In this document: piece after piece, positions 1-7,845 of the stretch
Numbering within the stretch: the stretch's first letter is position 1
Layout: each line of letters opens with the position of its first letter
Origin: UBA1731 sp964440985
Lineage (GTDB): Bacteria > Verrucomicrobiota > Kiritimatiellia > RFP12 > UBA1067
DNA: 34,460 bases
NCBI GenBank assembly: GCA_964440985.1
Contig: CAYTWE010000021.1
Location: forward strand, 1-34,460
Reading direction: 5' to 3'
Position numbers and translations under genes: made by a program
Notes under the pieces: generated by a model
What the model was told of the DNA's origin: nothing
Databases searched by the model: none
What the model saw: only the letters and a program-made list of their open reading frames with translations

Positions 1-34
1 GCTGTTTCCAGAGCTTCTTATAGCTTAATGACAT
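1..34 (-). CDS. 5' end of a probable XRE/Cro-type HTH regulator, cut by window edge
   Basis: Only eleven codons lie inside the window, reading MSLSYKKLWKQ. This opening closely resembles the start of small Cro/CI-family helix-turn-helix regulators, which often begin with a 'SYKKLWK' segment before the first helix. The start is supported by a Shine-Dalgarno-like AAAGGA about 9 nt upstream (around 44-49) and by a promoter at 69-97. An ATG 7 nt further upstream opens a frame that stops after seven codons, so 34 is the better start. The family call rests on very few residues and is tentative; the presence of a minus-strand gene start here is more secure. Confidence 0.5.
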   Translation of the reverse strand, partial: MSLSYKKLWKQ

Positions 35-68
35 AGCGCATAATCCTTTCCGAAAATGTGCGTGTGGC

Positions 69-97
69 ATTGTATCATCTTTCTCGGTCGGATTCAA
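69..97 (-). promoter_or_regulatory. Promoter of the edge HTH gene
   Basis: On the minus strand a TTGAAT (-35, 92-97) is followed after 17 nt by TACAAT (-10, 69-74), with TGA directly before the -10 hexamer (extended -10 form). Transcription would begin near 62, leaving a leader of about 28 nt that contains the Shine-Dalgarno sequence. Confidence 0.5.
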
Positions 98-396
98 TGA
101 CACGGCTAATGAAAAATACGAGAAGTTGTACATTTTCTACTATTCAGTTGCTGCAGATGGAATGGGCATAGAGCCCGACGTCGCCGGAGAAGCACATCTC
201 CACGCGGCGCGAACTCCTGAAAAGAGGACGCAGATGGCGCGACCCTGAAAAAGACGCGACATCGCCCTTTATTTACAGGGGTTCGGCGATTTCCTTGCCC
301 GAAAAAATGGAGAACCTCCAGCAAATGTCATGTGCGGATTGGAAACAACGCTGAAACACCAGCGGCGTGACGGAAATCGGAACTGGCTGCGACCAG
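98..396. other. Intergenic stretch without a supported gene
   Basis: About 300 bases lie between the end of the GHL10 gene and the promoter of the edge gene. Short open frames occur but show no recognisable family, no ribosome binding site and no conserved motif. A weak imperfect direct repeat (CGCGAACTCCTGAAAAGA near 208 and CGCGACCCTGAAAAAGA near 239) and a small GGAGA/TCTCC hairpin near 188-203 are the only structures I see. I assign no function. Confidence 0.4.
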
Positions 397-2013
397 TCAT
401 TTGAACAGGCCGAGCCGCAGATACGGCAGTATATCGTTGACGAGCGTATAGTCGAGATCGAACAGAGCCACACCGGCCGCTCCGCACCTGCGGGCGATCT
501 TCACCTGCTCCATCACCTGCCGCACGTCAAGCCGCGACTCCACCGCAGTGACTCCAATCCCTGAGACTATCTTCTTTGCGTGTGACGGCGTACGGCACTG
601 CTGGCGCATGAACGTTTCGTACTTTGCGTTGTCCTCAAGATAGTTCATCGGCACGATCCAGTCCACAATGCCAGCATCTATCCAGCTCTCCCAGTCCTGC
701 CCGACGGCGTTGACGCAACTCGGATACTTTCCAAAGACCGCCGTGGTGAACAGCGCGGACGGACGCGCACGTTTGACGCGCATTCGCGCCAGACTGACGA
801 ACGTCCCGACATGGGAGGCTGCGTCCGGCGGCAGCTTCGCGCCTTCATACCAGCGCACGAAATCGAGATGTACGCCATGCACCGCATATCTCCGGGCGAC
901 TTCGCCGATCGCGGAGAGAAGATACTCGCGAAGTGCGGCATTTGACGGGTCGAGATATTCGGTCAGGACGCCCTTCTTGCTTTTGATGCGCCAGCCCTTC
1001 TTCGCAAACGCATCAAGACGCGACTGCGTCCCCCGTGCACCCGTGAAGCACATTATCCATGCGTGTACGCGTATGCCCGAACCGGCAGACGCCGCAAGGC
1101 ACGCCGCAAGCTGATCCCCCTGGCGCACACAGACCTGGCTCTGCGGCAAAACCTTGGACGGATAGTGCGCAAAGGCGGCGCCTGCGACGTTCACGAAAAT
1201 GTCCGTAATGCCGTAGTCCCTGAGCGTCCTGAACGTACGCGGCCAGTCTCCGGGATGCAGCCCCTGTCCGGAATGATCCCACACGGCGCGTATCTCGCCG
1301 GCCCTGGGGCTTTGGGCAAGAGCGTACCTGCGGTTGTCCGCGTGTTCCGCCAGCCGCCTCTCAATGAACTTTTTGTGGCTCCACGCTCCGGGCACGCTCA
1401 TGCCGGCCACAGACGCCACAAACTGCGCCTTTGCCCTTTCATCGCCGTCCGCAAGCATCACGTGCGTCATCCACCACCCGGCGTTCGAGGCTATTATCGC
1501 CGCATCGCCGGTCTTTTTCCCGGTTCTGTCATGCCACGCCGCTATCACACGCGACTTTCCGGGTATGGCATATGCGCAAAAGATGTTCGCGGAACTCTGC
1601 ACAATCTCCGATGGTGCGCCGGGCGGCGCGGTCTTTCCGAACACAATCTTCGCGAAAGCCCCTTCGGACTTCTTGTACCCGCCGGCCTTCACCCCCATGA
1701 CGGAGGCCAGCTTCACCGAATCGGAGTAGAAGACGACCATCTTTCCGCCCCTCACGGCGAACGCAGACAGCGCCGAGGCGTGTGAATCCTTCGGCATCAC
1801 GAGATACGCGAGGCGCTTGCCCTTCAGGCCGCTTGAGATTTCGCTTTCGTCCACAAAATCCGCCTTGATATCGTTCTGTCCAAGCCAGCGCACGATGTGT
1901 CTGCCGAGGCTCAGTCCAAATCCGGAGGACGGCGCAACTACGGCAATCTCGGATGCCGCGCACGACATTGCGGCAAGTGCGGCGAAAACAACAGCCAACC
2001 ATTTGACCTTCAT
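397..2013 (-). CDS. GHL10-type (DUF187-like) family 10 glycosyl hydrolase-like protein, exported
   Basis: The protein (538 aa) has an N-terminal export signal (hydrophobic residues 5-20; AMSC could be a weak lipobox at C18). Residues about 22-205 form an alpha/beta region resembling a class I glutamine-amidotransferase-like fold. Residues about 240-535 match the GHL10/DUF187 TIM barrel: EYLDPSN (352-358) and GVHLDFVRW (380-388) correspond to the family's 'LDP' and 'DGIHLDYIRY' motifs carrying acidic active-site residues. The family is thought to hydrolyse polysaccharides or glycan strands; the substrate is not predictable here. It follows the BatC-like gene by 10 nt, with GAGGG ahead of the ATG, so the two are probably co-transcribed. 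The two-domain layout is my reading of the sequence. Confidence 0.8.
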   Translation of the reverse strand: MKVKWLAVVFAALAAMSCAASEIAVVAPSSGFGLSLGRHIVRWLGQNDIKADFVDESEISSGLKGKRLAYLVMPKDSHASALSAFAVRGGKMVVFYSDSVKLASVMGVKAGGYKKSEGAFAKIVFGKTAPPGAPSEIVQSSANIFCAYAIPGKSRVIAAWHDRTGKKTGDAAIIASNAGWWMTHVMLADGDERAKAQFVASVAGMSVPGAWSHKKFIERRLAEHADNRRYALAQSPRAGEIRAVWDHSGQGLHPGDWPRTFRTLRDYGITDIFVNVAGAAFAHYPSKVLPQSQVCVRQGDQLAACLAASAGSGIRVHAWIMCFTGARGTQSRLDAFAKKGWRIKSKKGVLTEYLDPSNAALREYLLSAIGEVARRYAVHGVHLDFVRWYEGAKLPPDAASHVGTFVSLARMRVKRARPSALFTTAVFGKYPSCVNAVGQDWESWIDAGIVDWIVPMNYLEDNAKYETFMRQQCRTPSHAKKIVSGIGVTAVESRLDVRQVMEQVKIARRCGAAGVALFDLDYTLVNDILPYLRLGLFK

Positions 2014-2023
2014 CTACCGTCCC

Positions 2024-3565
2024 TCACCAGTCGCGCTCGTTTGACGGAAGCGGCATCCTGTTCATCCGCGCCTTCTTGTCGGCCTCATGCTGGTCGTTCC
2101 GCTCCTGCGCCTTTCTCAGCATGTCCTCAACCTGCCTGTCCTCCGCTTCGGGCTTCGAATCCTCCGCAGATTCGCCTCCGTCCTTTTTATCTTTATCGTT
2201 TTCGCCGGACTGCCCGTCCTCTTCCTGATCCTGCTCCTTGCTCTGCTGGCTGTCCTGATTCTGGCTCTCGTCCTGGTTCTGCTTCTGATCCTGTCCACCC
2301 TGATTCTGGTCGTCCTGCTTTTTGTCATTGTCCTTTTGACTGTCGTTCTGCTGATTGTCCTGCTGGCTCTGTCCACCGCCGCCACCGCCATTGGGGTTTT
2401 TCGGCAGCAGCTCACGGATTCTGCACAGCTTCTGGAGAACGTTCAGTTCCTTTGCCGCATGGTCGGCAGCCTTGCCGCCGCCGCGCACGTTCGGCTTTGA
2501 CGCCGCGAGTTCCGCATCCTCCTTCTGAAGTTCCGCCTGCAGCGTCTCCACCTCCGCCGCCAGTTTCGATATCTCCGCCTGGGCCTCTTCTGTGAACGGC
2601 GGCATGTTTGTGTCGGACTGCGCCTGCTGCACGTACATCTGCGCCCACTGCGCGAACTTGGCGCGGAAGACGTGCATGAAATCGATCGATTCGCCCTGCC
2701 AATCGCGTCCGTTGACGGTATCGGCGACGATCAGCGAATTTGTCTGCGCAAGAATCGCCTCGTCGCAGGCGGCCGGCGGCAGAATGGCAAGTTTCCAGAA
2801 CCGTGTCAGCGCGGATTCCGCCAATGAAAGGCTGGACTGCGCATCCGGATTGAGATCTCCAAGCGCCTTCGCGGCGGCTTCCGTCGCCATCCTCGCCTCG
2901 TCCACCTGCGCGGATATCGTCATCGCCTGCTGTTCGTTCGTGACGGACTGCGCGACGCCTGACTTTACGGCGATCCACGTATCGACGACCTTCGCCATGC
3001 GCATGGACATCGCTTCGCATTTGGCCACTGCGGCATGGGCGTCGTTTGTGAGCGCGACCGGAAACTCGTTCATGATCGAGCGCGTTTCCCGCACACCGGA
3101 GGCGAGCAGACCGGCCGGATCCTGCTTTCCGATCTCCTTCATCACCTTCTCCACATGCGCCTGCTCGCGCAGTTCCGGCAGACGGTCGACCGCCCGCGTG
3201 AAGTTTCTGTTCAGGCGCGGATCTTCGGGATTCGACCTCAGGGCGGTCTGGAAATCCTGAACCGCGCCTTCGAGTGAGCGCAGAGGCTTCTCAACCCCTT
3301 CGCCATCGCGCTTGAGCGCCTGTGAAAACTCGATCGCACCGACAAGCTCTGAAGCGCGCACTCCGTGCGTCTTTGAAAGTATGAGCCTTTTCAGCGTCAC
3401 AAGCGCGTTCGTCATGTCTCCGGCGCGATACGCCTCCACTCCGCGATTCCAGATCTCCACATCCGTCTCGGACATCCCGTCCTCAGCAGCGTGGATCTGG
3501 CAGACGCCGACCGTCGCAAGAGACAGTGCAAAAAACAAAATGCCAGCAGTTCTAAAACGTTTCAT
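2024..3565 (-). CDS. BatC-like exported TPR protein with a long Gln/Asp/Asn/Lys-rich tail
   Basis: 513 aa with a Sec signal peptide (residues 1-26, cleavage near HAA). Residues about 38-125 contain tetratricopeptide-like helices (VEAYRAGDMTNALVTLKRL; FQTALRSNPEDPRLNRNF). A helical middle section is followed by a Gly run and about 80 residues dominated by Q, D, N, K, E and S (about 390-470), and the protein ends in PSNERDW. The terminal 'DW' after a charged helix recalls BatC-type proteins of Bat aerotolerance operons, but no MoxR ATPase or von Willebrand A gene is in the window, so the link is tentative. The start codon has no Shine-Dalgarno sequence; an extended -10 box lies 9 nt upstream, implying a leaderless mRNA. 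Confidence 0.6.
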   Translation of the reverse strand: MKRFRTAGILFFALSLATVGVCQIHAAEDGMSETDVEIWNRGVEAYRAGDMTNALVTLKRLILSKTHGVRASELVGAIEFSQALKRDGEGVEKPLRSLEGAVQDFQTALRSNPEDPRLNRNFTRAVDRLPELREQAHVEKVMKEIGKQDPAGLLASGVRETRSIMNEFPVALTNDAHAAVAKCEAMSMRMAKVVDTWIAVKSGVAQSVTNEQQAMTISAQVDEARMATEAAAKALGDLNPDAQSSLSLAESALTRFWKLAILPPAACDEAILAQTNSLIVADTVNGRDWQGESIDFMHVFRAKFAQWAQMYVQQAQSDTNMPPFTEEAQAEISKLAAEVETLQAELQKEDAELAASKPNVRGGGKAADHAAKELNVLQKLCRIRELLPKNPNGGGGGGQSQQDNQQNDSQKDNDKKQDDQNQGGQDQKQNQDESQNQDSQQSKEQDQEEDGQSGENDKDKKDGGESAEDSKPEAEDRQVEDMLRKAQERNDQHEADKKARMNRMPLPSNERDW

Positions 3566-3573
3566 TGTCGGCT

Positions 3574-3582
3574 ATTATAGCA
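3574..3582 (-). promoter_or_regulatory. Extended -10 promoter, leaderless, for the BatC-like gene
   Basis: Minus strand TGC-TATAAT: a perfect TATAAT hexamer (3574-3579) with the TG of an extended -10. The last T is 9 nt from the A of the start codon at 3565. No -35 hexamer is visible at 16-18 nt spacing. Confidence 0.6.
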
Positions 3583-3631
3583 TGAAACGCGCTTGCATAG
3601 GGGGAGAGAAGCCATCGCATCCGGCTGACGT

Positions 3632-4546
3632 TCACAGGCAGATGCGGATGCTTGGCCAGGCTACGGACAGAACCGCCGATATCGCATAACCGGCAATGGC
3701 TATCCAAAGTACGCGGTCTGTGAGCAGCACCTTTTCCGGCATTCCGCCGCCACCCTCGCGATAGACAAGCATCATGTACCTGCCGATGCCGAACGCCACA
3801 AACACACACGTCGCGACAAGCCCGGGGAACCTGTGTCCCATGGCGGAGAACAGCGTATAGCAGAAGTATTCAGCGATGGAGGCCGCCGCCGCGACGAATA
3901 TGAGGGCGTTCAAGATCCCCTTCCGGTACCCGGCAAGCGCCTTGCGCGTGGAGGAGTGGTAGACGAGTTCATGATGACGCTTTGAAAGGGCGAGAAAGAG
4001 CGAAAGGGTGAATGCGCACACGAGAAGCCAGCGTGAGATGTACGCATCGATCACTGCGGCGCCGGCTATGGCGCGAAGCACGAAGCCGAACGCTATCACC
4101 ATCACGTCCACGTACGGTATGTGCTTGATGAGACCGGAATAGAAGCACTGTATCACTGAATAGAGCATGATTGTGCCAAATGCGATCGTGCGACCGGGAT
4201 AGGCCATCACGACTATCGACGGGAACGTCACCCCGCAGGCGAACAGGACGAGCGCCGCCTTCACCGCCGCCATCTTTGATATCAGCCCCGACGCCACAGG
4301 GCGCAGACGCTTCTGCGGATGAAGCCTGTCGGAATCGTAGTCGGATACGTCGTTGAGCAGATAGAACGAACTTGACACGAGACAGAACGCCCCCGCCATG
4401 CCGACAGCCATCATGAACGAACCGAAGCCGCGCGCAATGTCCTTCTGCGACGCATCGGCAACGGAAAAGAACCATGCGAGCATCACCGCCGCATTCTTTG
4501 TCCACTGGGTTACCCTCAGCGCCTTCAGCCAGATCCGCACCTTCAT
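3632..4546 (-). CDS. UbiA-family prenyltransferase, decaprenyl-phosphate phosphoribosyltransferase-like
   Basis: 304 aa, strongly hydrophobic with about eight or nine membrane segments. The first Asp-rich motif NDVSDYDSDRLHP (65-77), followed by KRLRPVASG, and the second motif SKRHHEL are the signature of the UbiA branch that includes decaprenyl-phosphate 5-phosphoribosyltransferase (DPPR synthase). That family moves phosphoribose from PRPP to a polyprenyl phosphate in the inner membrane. The ATG at 4546 overlaps the stop of the upstream GT2 gene (ATGA), so the two are translationally coupled. A longer in-frame opening to 4627 would lie wholly inside the GT2 gene and is rejected. The lipid acceptor and the fate of the ribosyl lipid are unknown; the family call is firm, the exact reaction less so. 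Confidence 0.8.
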   Translation of the reverse strand: MKVRIWLKALRVTQWTKNAAVMLAWFFSVADASQKDIARGFGSFMMAVGMAGAFCLVSSSFYLLNDVSDYDSDRLHPQKRLRPVASGLISKMAAVKAALVLFACGVTFPSIVVMAYPGRTIAFGTIMLYSVIQCFYSGLIKHIPYVDVMVIAFGFVLRAIAGAAVIDAYISRWLLVCAFTLSLFLALSKRHHELVYHSSTRKALAGYRKGILNALIFVAAAASIAEYFCYTLFSAMGHRFPGLVATCVFVAFGIGRYMMLVYREGGGGMPEKVLLTDRVLWIAIAGYAISAVLSVAWPSIRICL

Positions 4547-5268
4547 CGTCCGCCGCCCCTGGCAAAGCGCAGCCTGAACACCATCTTGAGCGTCTCTGCG
4601 GCGATAGAACCGCTGATCTTCGAGCATCCTGCGCGTCTCTCGCGAAACGTTATGGGCATCTCCCTCAATCTGAGGCCTGCCTTGGCCATGCGGTAGTTCA
4701 TCTCCATCTGGAACGAATATCCGAACGACTCTATCACCGAGAAGTCGCCGAGCGTCTCAAGCGACTTGCGGCTGAAGCACTTGAATCCACCGGTGGGATC
4801 CTTCACCGGCACACCCAGCATCATGCGGATGAACAGCCCGCCGGCCCGCGAAATGAACCATCTCTTGAACGGCCATCCCATGCACCCGCCACCCTTGACG
4901 TACCTTGAGCCGACGATCACGTCCGGCGCATCGGACGATGCCATTTCGGCGAGCATGCGACGCACGTCCGAGGGATCGTGCGAGAAATCGCAATCCATCT
5001 CGATCACGTGCGTGGCGCCCATCTTGAGCGCCTCGGCAAACCCGGCGACATATGCGCGACCAAGCCCTTCCTTCTTCACGCGGTGCATCACATGGATGCG
5101 AGGCTCTTTCGCACACAGGCCGTCGATTATCTCTCCGGTGCCGTCTGGTGAATTGTCGTCGAGGAACAGCAGTTCGCCCTCCGGTGGCAGATTGCCGAGA
5201 ACCGCCTCGGCCATTGCCGAGACGTTCTCTCTTTCGTTGTATGTCGGTATGACGACTATCGGCTTCAT
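4543..5268 (-). CDS. Polyprenol monophosphomannose synthase-like GT2 glycosyltransferase
   Basis: 241 aa, the length of a single-domain DPM1/Ppm1-type enzyme without membrane anchor. It has PTYNERENV at the N-terminus, DDNSPDGT (nucleotide binding), the DCDFSHDP metal-binding region, and DPTGGFKCFSR, all typical of dolichol/polyprenol-phosphate mannose synthases. These transfer mannose (or a related hexose) from an NDP-sugar to a polyprenyl phosphate on the cytoplasmic membrane face. The start MKPIVVIPTYNE fits the family; an upstream in-frame Met would lie within the preceding gene. There is no Shine-Dalgarno; TATAAT lies 10 nt ahead of the ATG. It overlaps the UbiA-family gene by 4 bp, suggesting both make polyprenyl-phosphate sugars. 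Confidence 0.85.
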   Translation of the reverse strand: MKPIVVIPTYNERENVSAMAEAVLGNLPPEGELLFLDDNSPDGTGEIIDGLCAKEPRIHVMHRVKKEGLGRAYVAGFAEALKMGATHVIEMDCDFSHDPSDVRRMLAEMASSDAPDVIVGSRYVKGGGCMGWPFKRWFISRAGGLFIRMMLGVPVKDPTGGFKCFSRKSLETLGDFSVIESFGYSFQMEMNYRMAKAGLRLREMPITFRERRAGCSKISGSIAAETLKMVFRLRFARGGGR

Positions 5269-5277
5269 ATCTGTGAA

Positions 5278-5286
5278 ATTATACCA
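5278..5286 (-). promoter_or_regulatory. Extended -10 promoter, leaderless, for the GT2-UbiA pair
   Basis: Minus strand TGG-TATAAT, last T 10 nt before the ATG at 5268, no -35 and no Shine-Dalgarno. The hexamer overlaps the final codon and TAA stop of the upstream FlbD-domain gene. Confidence 0.6.
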
Positions 5287-5878
5287 CTTCCGTCCACGAG
5301 ATGTGGCCATCTTCCTTCACTACGATGTATCCGTCCTTTTTCATCGCGTCCACCACCCTCGAGACCTCCGCCTCGTCCGCCTTCTTGTAGCAGCTCTTTA
5401 TGAAGTTCCGAAGACGGTTCTCCGTACGGCACTTGTTTGCTTTCAGCTTCACGGCTATGGCCTTGACGTCCGCTCCGGCGGACGATGCCTGGGATTTCGG
5501 CGGCTCCTCTTTTTTCTGAGCCTGCTTGGCGACTGCCGCCTTCTTCCTTTGCGTCTTCTGCGCCGGCTTCTTTGATGCCTTCCGGCCCTCATCTTTCTTG
5601 TGCGCCGCCACTGCGTCCTTCTCGTCCTGATCTTCCGGCGAGACGTCCTCCGGCTGCGGCGCAAGCGACTTCGGCGGCGGCACCGGAACCACCGCCGGCG
5701 GCGGAGCGTCGCCGAGCATGGCAAGCACCGTCTCCGGGCTCTCCCTCACCTCGTAGTCCAATCCATCGCCAATCGGAACGACTATCGTTCCGCCATTCTG
5801 CATTGGCTCCACCGTGACGATGAAGCTTGCGTTCAGCCAAATCGGACGTCCATCCGTCTTCGTGAGTTTTATGTACAT
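5279..5878 (-). CDS. FlbD-like N-terminal domain joined to a Lys/Ala/Pro-rich linker and a small C-terminal domain
   Basis: 199 aa. Residues 1-57 (MYIKLTKTDGRPIWLN, then SFIVTVEP and a YEVRESPETVLAML end) resemble the FlbD family, a short protein found mostly in flagellar operons. Residues about 58-135 are rich in P, K, A and Q (disordered, basic linker). Residues about 138-199 (KCRTENRLRNFIKSCYKKAD, then VVDAMKKDGYIVV) look like a small helical or winged-helix-like domain. No flagellar gene is nearby, so a motility role is unlikely here. It lies 39 nt after the murein amidase, with an AGGAAAAAG ribosome-binding region. Function unknown; nucleic-acid binding is a guess from the basic linker and C-terminal fold impression. 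Confidence 0.65.
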   Translation of the reverse strand: MYIKLTKTDGRPIWLNASFIVTVEPMQNGGTIVVPIGDGLDYEVRESPETVLAMLGDAPPPAVVPVPPPKSLAPQPEDVSPEDQDEKDAVAAHKKDEGRKASKKPAQKTQRKKAAVAKQAQKKEEPPKSQASSAGADVKAIAVKLKANKCRTENRLRNFIKSCYKKADEAEVSRVVDAMKKDGYIVVKEDGHISWTEVV

Positions 5879-5917
5879 ATGTTTTCTTTTTCCTGTTGTT
5901 CCGCAACTGCCGTGCAG

Positions 5918-6877
5918 TCACCCCTGCGATTCCGTATCCGCCAACCAATCCAAGATGCCGAGAACGATCGCAGTTGCGACCTTGTCGCGCCGAGCCTCAT
6001 CGGAAGAGGCCTCCTCCCCCTCCGGAAGGTTTATGAAATCCACCTCAACGAGACAGCTCGGCACCGCCGGATTGCGGCACACGGCCAGCGACTTCATCTG
6101 AGCGCCAACGCTGCGCACAGGCTCGACGGCCTGCGCAAGATGCCGTTGCACGGCACGTGCCAAGGCAAGACCCTTTTCGTTCGATGCGTATGTCACGCAG
6201 TGACGCGCATCACGCGGATCTGTTCCGGGAACCGTTGCGTTGTGGTGTATCGAGACGAATACGTCCGCATTTTCGCGGTATGCGCGTCGCGGCCTGTCGT
6301 ACAGGGACGGAAATGTGTCGCCGCTCCTCGTCATCGTCACCTTGAACCCCGCACCTTTCAGCTTCGCCTCGACCGCCTTGGCCTGAAGAAGGTTGAAATC
6401 CTTCTCCTTCATGCCGTGCGGCGACAGCGCCCCGGCGTCGCGCCCGCCGTGTCCCGCGTCAATCATGACGTGTATGCGGTCAAGCGGCGTCCCCAACGAC
6501 GGCTTTGCCGCGAACACTGCGTTTGTGGGGATGCCGAGATCGGCATACGGATCGCGTGGCTTATCCTGCATCTCCGGCTTCACCGCCGCAGACTTCGCGG
6601 CGGCCTTTTGCGGAGGCGCAACGACGAAACGCCGGATGAGCGTGTTCGTTCCCTGGACGAACGTCAGGGTGTTCGTTCCCGGCGACGTCTTCGCCATCGC
6701 GAGGAACGCCCCTGTCCGGTAGACGTCCACACCTACGCCGTTCAGGTACAGACGCTCCCGGCGGTTCGTCTCCGCCGAACCGATTACGTATGTGCAGCCG
6801 GTTGCGGGAAGCCGCTGGTTTTCGGCCGGGAACGTCACCGCCACGGCGGCGAGAAGAATCGATGGCAGACCGAGCAT
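5918..6877 (-). CDS. N-acetylmuramoyl-L-alanine amidase (Amidase_3), exported
   Basis: 319 aa. An N-terminal hydrophobic stretch (1-16) serves as export signal. Residues about 20-90 form a beta-rich region of unknown kind; the catalytic domain starts near residue 135. Zinc and catalytic motifs of the AmiC/CwlM fold are present: DAGHGGRDAGA, the Glu in KEKDFN, SIHHNA, and the late catalytic Glu in CLVEVDFIN. The enzyme cleaves the bond between N-acetylmuramic acid and the stem peptide of peptidoglycan in the periplasm. Its ATG overlaps the stop of the upstream TIM-barrel gene (TGATG), so they are translationally coupled. Confidence 0.88.
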   Translation of the reverse strand: MLGLPSILLAAVAVTFPAENQRLPATGCTYVIGSAETNRRERLYLNGVGVDVYRTGAFLAMAKTSPGTNTLTFVQGTNTLIRRFVVAPPQKAAAKSAAVKPEMQDKPRDPYADLGIPTNAVFAAKPSLGTPLDRIHVMIDAGHGGRDAGALSPHGMKEKDFNLLQAKAVEAKLKGAGFKVTMTRSGDTFPSLYDRPRRAYRENADVFVSIHHNATVPGTDPRDARHCVTYASNEKGLALARAVQRHLAQAVEPVRSVGAQMKSLAVCRNPAVPSCLVEVDFINLPEGEEASSDEARRDKVATAIVLGILDWLADTESQG

Positions 6878-7803
6878 CAGGCAAGCGACTTCATGAGCGC
6901 AAGCGCGGTGTCAAGGGCCTTCTCGAATTCCGCTCCACGCGGCCAGCCGCATTCGCACGACACGCCACCGGTGTAGCCAATCTTCTTGAGCGCATCGAAA
7001 TACGGCTTGAATATCTCGGCATCGTCAGGGCGCGTGCCGGGATACTTGCGAGTGACCTTGCAGGCGATGTGGCAATGCTTCAGGCTGCCGCCCGCCTCCA
7101 CGATCGAGCACGGAGACTCGCGCCCGCAGATCATGTGGAAGAGGTCGGCAAGCTGCTGCAGACGCGGATGATTGACGTCGCGCACGATCTGCATTCCCTG
7201 CCACACGTAGTTGATGATGTTGGATTCGTTCGGGCGCAGCGGCTCGATCACCACCTGAACCGTCTTGAGATCCTCAACCCTTTTGCAGAGCTGGCGGCAG
7301 AACTCCGTGAACTGCTCAACACCCTTTTCGGGGTTGGGCATCTGCTCACGCGGCCCGCAGATGTCGCCCGGAACGTTGCGGGCGCCGCCGGATCCGAACA
7401 CGATCGTCTTCGTACCCACCTCATCGGCGCGGCGCAGCACCTTCTCGGCGTAGTCGAGCGCCGGCGCGAAGTCCGCCTTCGGCCCGGTTATGCGGAACGA
7501 TCCCGGAAGGAATCCGTTGCAGCTGCGCAGCGGCAATCCGCATGAAAGGATTTCGTCCTTGCGCTTCTTCCACTCCTCGTCAGACTTTGTGGGGATGAAC
7601 GCATCCGCCGCGCCTATCTCAATGAAGTCGTATCCATGCTTCTTCAGAAGCTGCGCCTCCTTGAGCGGACGGCAGGCGCCGAACAGTATCTTCGCCTCTG
7701 CTGCGCATCCGGCCTTTCCGGCGCAACACGACTTGCCGCCGCCGGTTGCGCATCCCGCCAGTCCAGTCGCTGCCGCTGCCATAAGGAACTCTCTTCTCTT
7801 CAC
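6877..7803 (-). CDS. Tat-exported sugar phosphate isomerase/epimerase-like TIM-barrel protein
   Basis: 308 aa from a GTG start that gives VKRREFLMAAAATGLAGCA, a twin-arginine signal ending in a lipobox (LAGC). AAAGGAG lies 7 nt before this GTG, which decides the start over an ATG 13 codons upstream. After the lipobox come five further Cys (GGGKSCCAGKAGC, then GAC). The rest (about 40-308) is a xylose-isomerase-like TIM barrel with FIEIGAAD, VVIEPLRPNE, LADLFHM, HIACKVTRK and CECGWP, supplying the Glu/Asp/His set usual in this superfamily. Members isomerise or epimerise sugars; the substrate is unknown. Export of such a barrel by Tat is common in Planctomycetes and Verrucomicrobia. Confidence 0.8.
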   Translation of the reverse strand: MKRREFLMAAAATGLAGCATGGGKSCCAGKAGCAAEAKILFGACRPLKEAQLLKKHGYDFIEIGAADAFIPTKSDEEWKKRKDEILSCGLPLRSCNGFLPGSFRITGPKADFAPALDYAEKVLRRADEVGTKTIVFGSGGARNVPGDICGPREQMPNPEKGVEQFTEFCRQLCKRVEDLKTVQVVIEPLRPNESNIINYVWQGMQIVRDVNHPRLQQLADLFHMICGRESPCSIVEAGGSLKHCHIACKVTRKYPGTRPDDAEIFKPYFDALKKIGYTGGVSCECGWPRGAEFEKALDTALALMKSLA

Positions 7804-7845
7804 TGTTTTGTCTCCTTTGTTTTCTCGTTCTTGAAATGTCAAATG

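Noticed and set aside
106..324. Minus-strand 72-aa frame near the left edge
   Set aside because: Runs through the promoter area of the edge gene towards 106, has no Shine-Dalgarno and no recognisable family.
2087..2500. Plus-strand 137-aa frame, very hydrophobic, looking like a multi-pass membrane protein
   Set aside because: It is the antisense of the Q/D/N/K-rich tail of the BatC-like gene; CAG, GAC and AAC codons read backwards give Leu, Val and Ile. No ribosome binding site or family.
3617..3651. GCATCCG/CGGATGC inverted repeat at the end of the UbiA-family gene as a terminator
   Set aside because: Overlaps the coding end, has a 21-nt loop and no T-tract.
5600..6976. Plus-strand 458-aa open frame
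   Set aside because: Antisense to the FlbD-domain and amidase genes; composition dominated by Arg and Leu, no domain.
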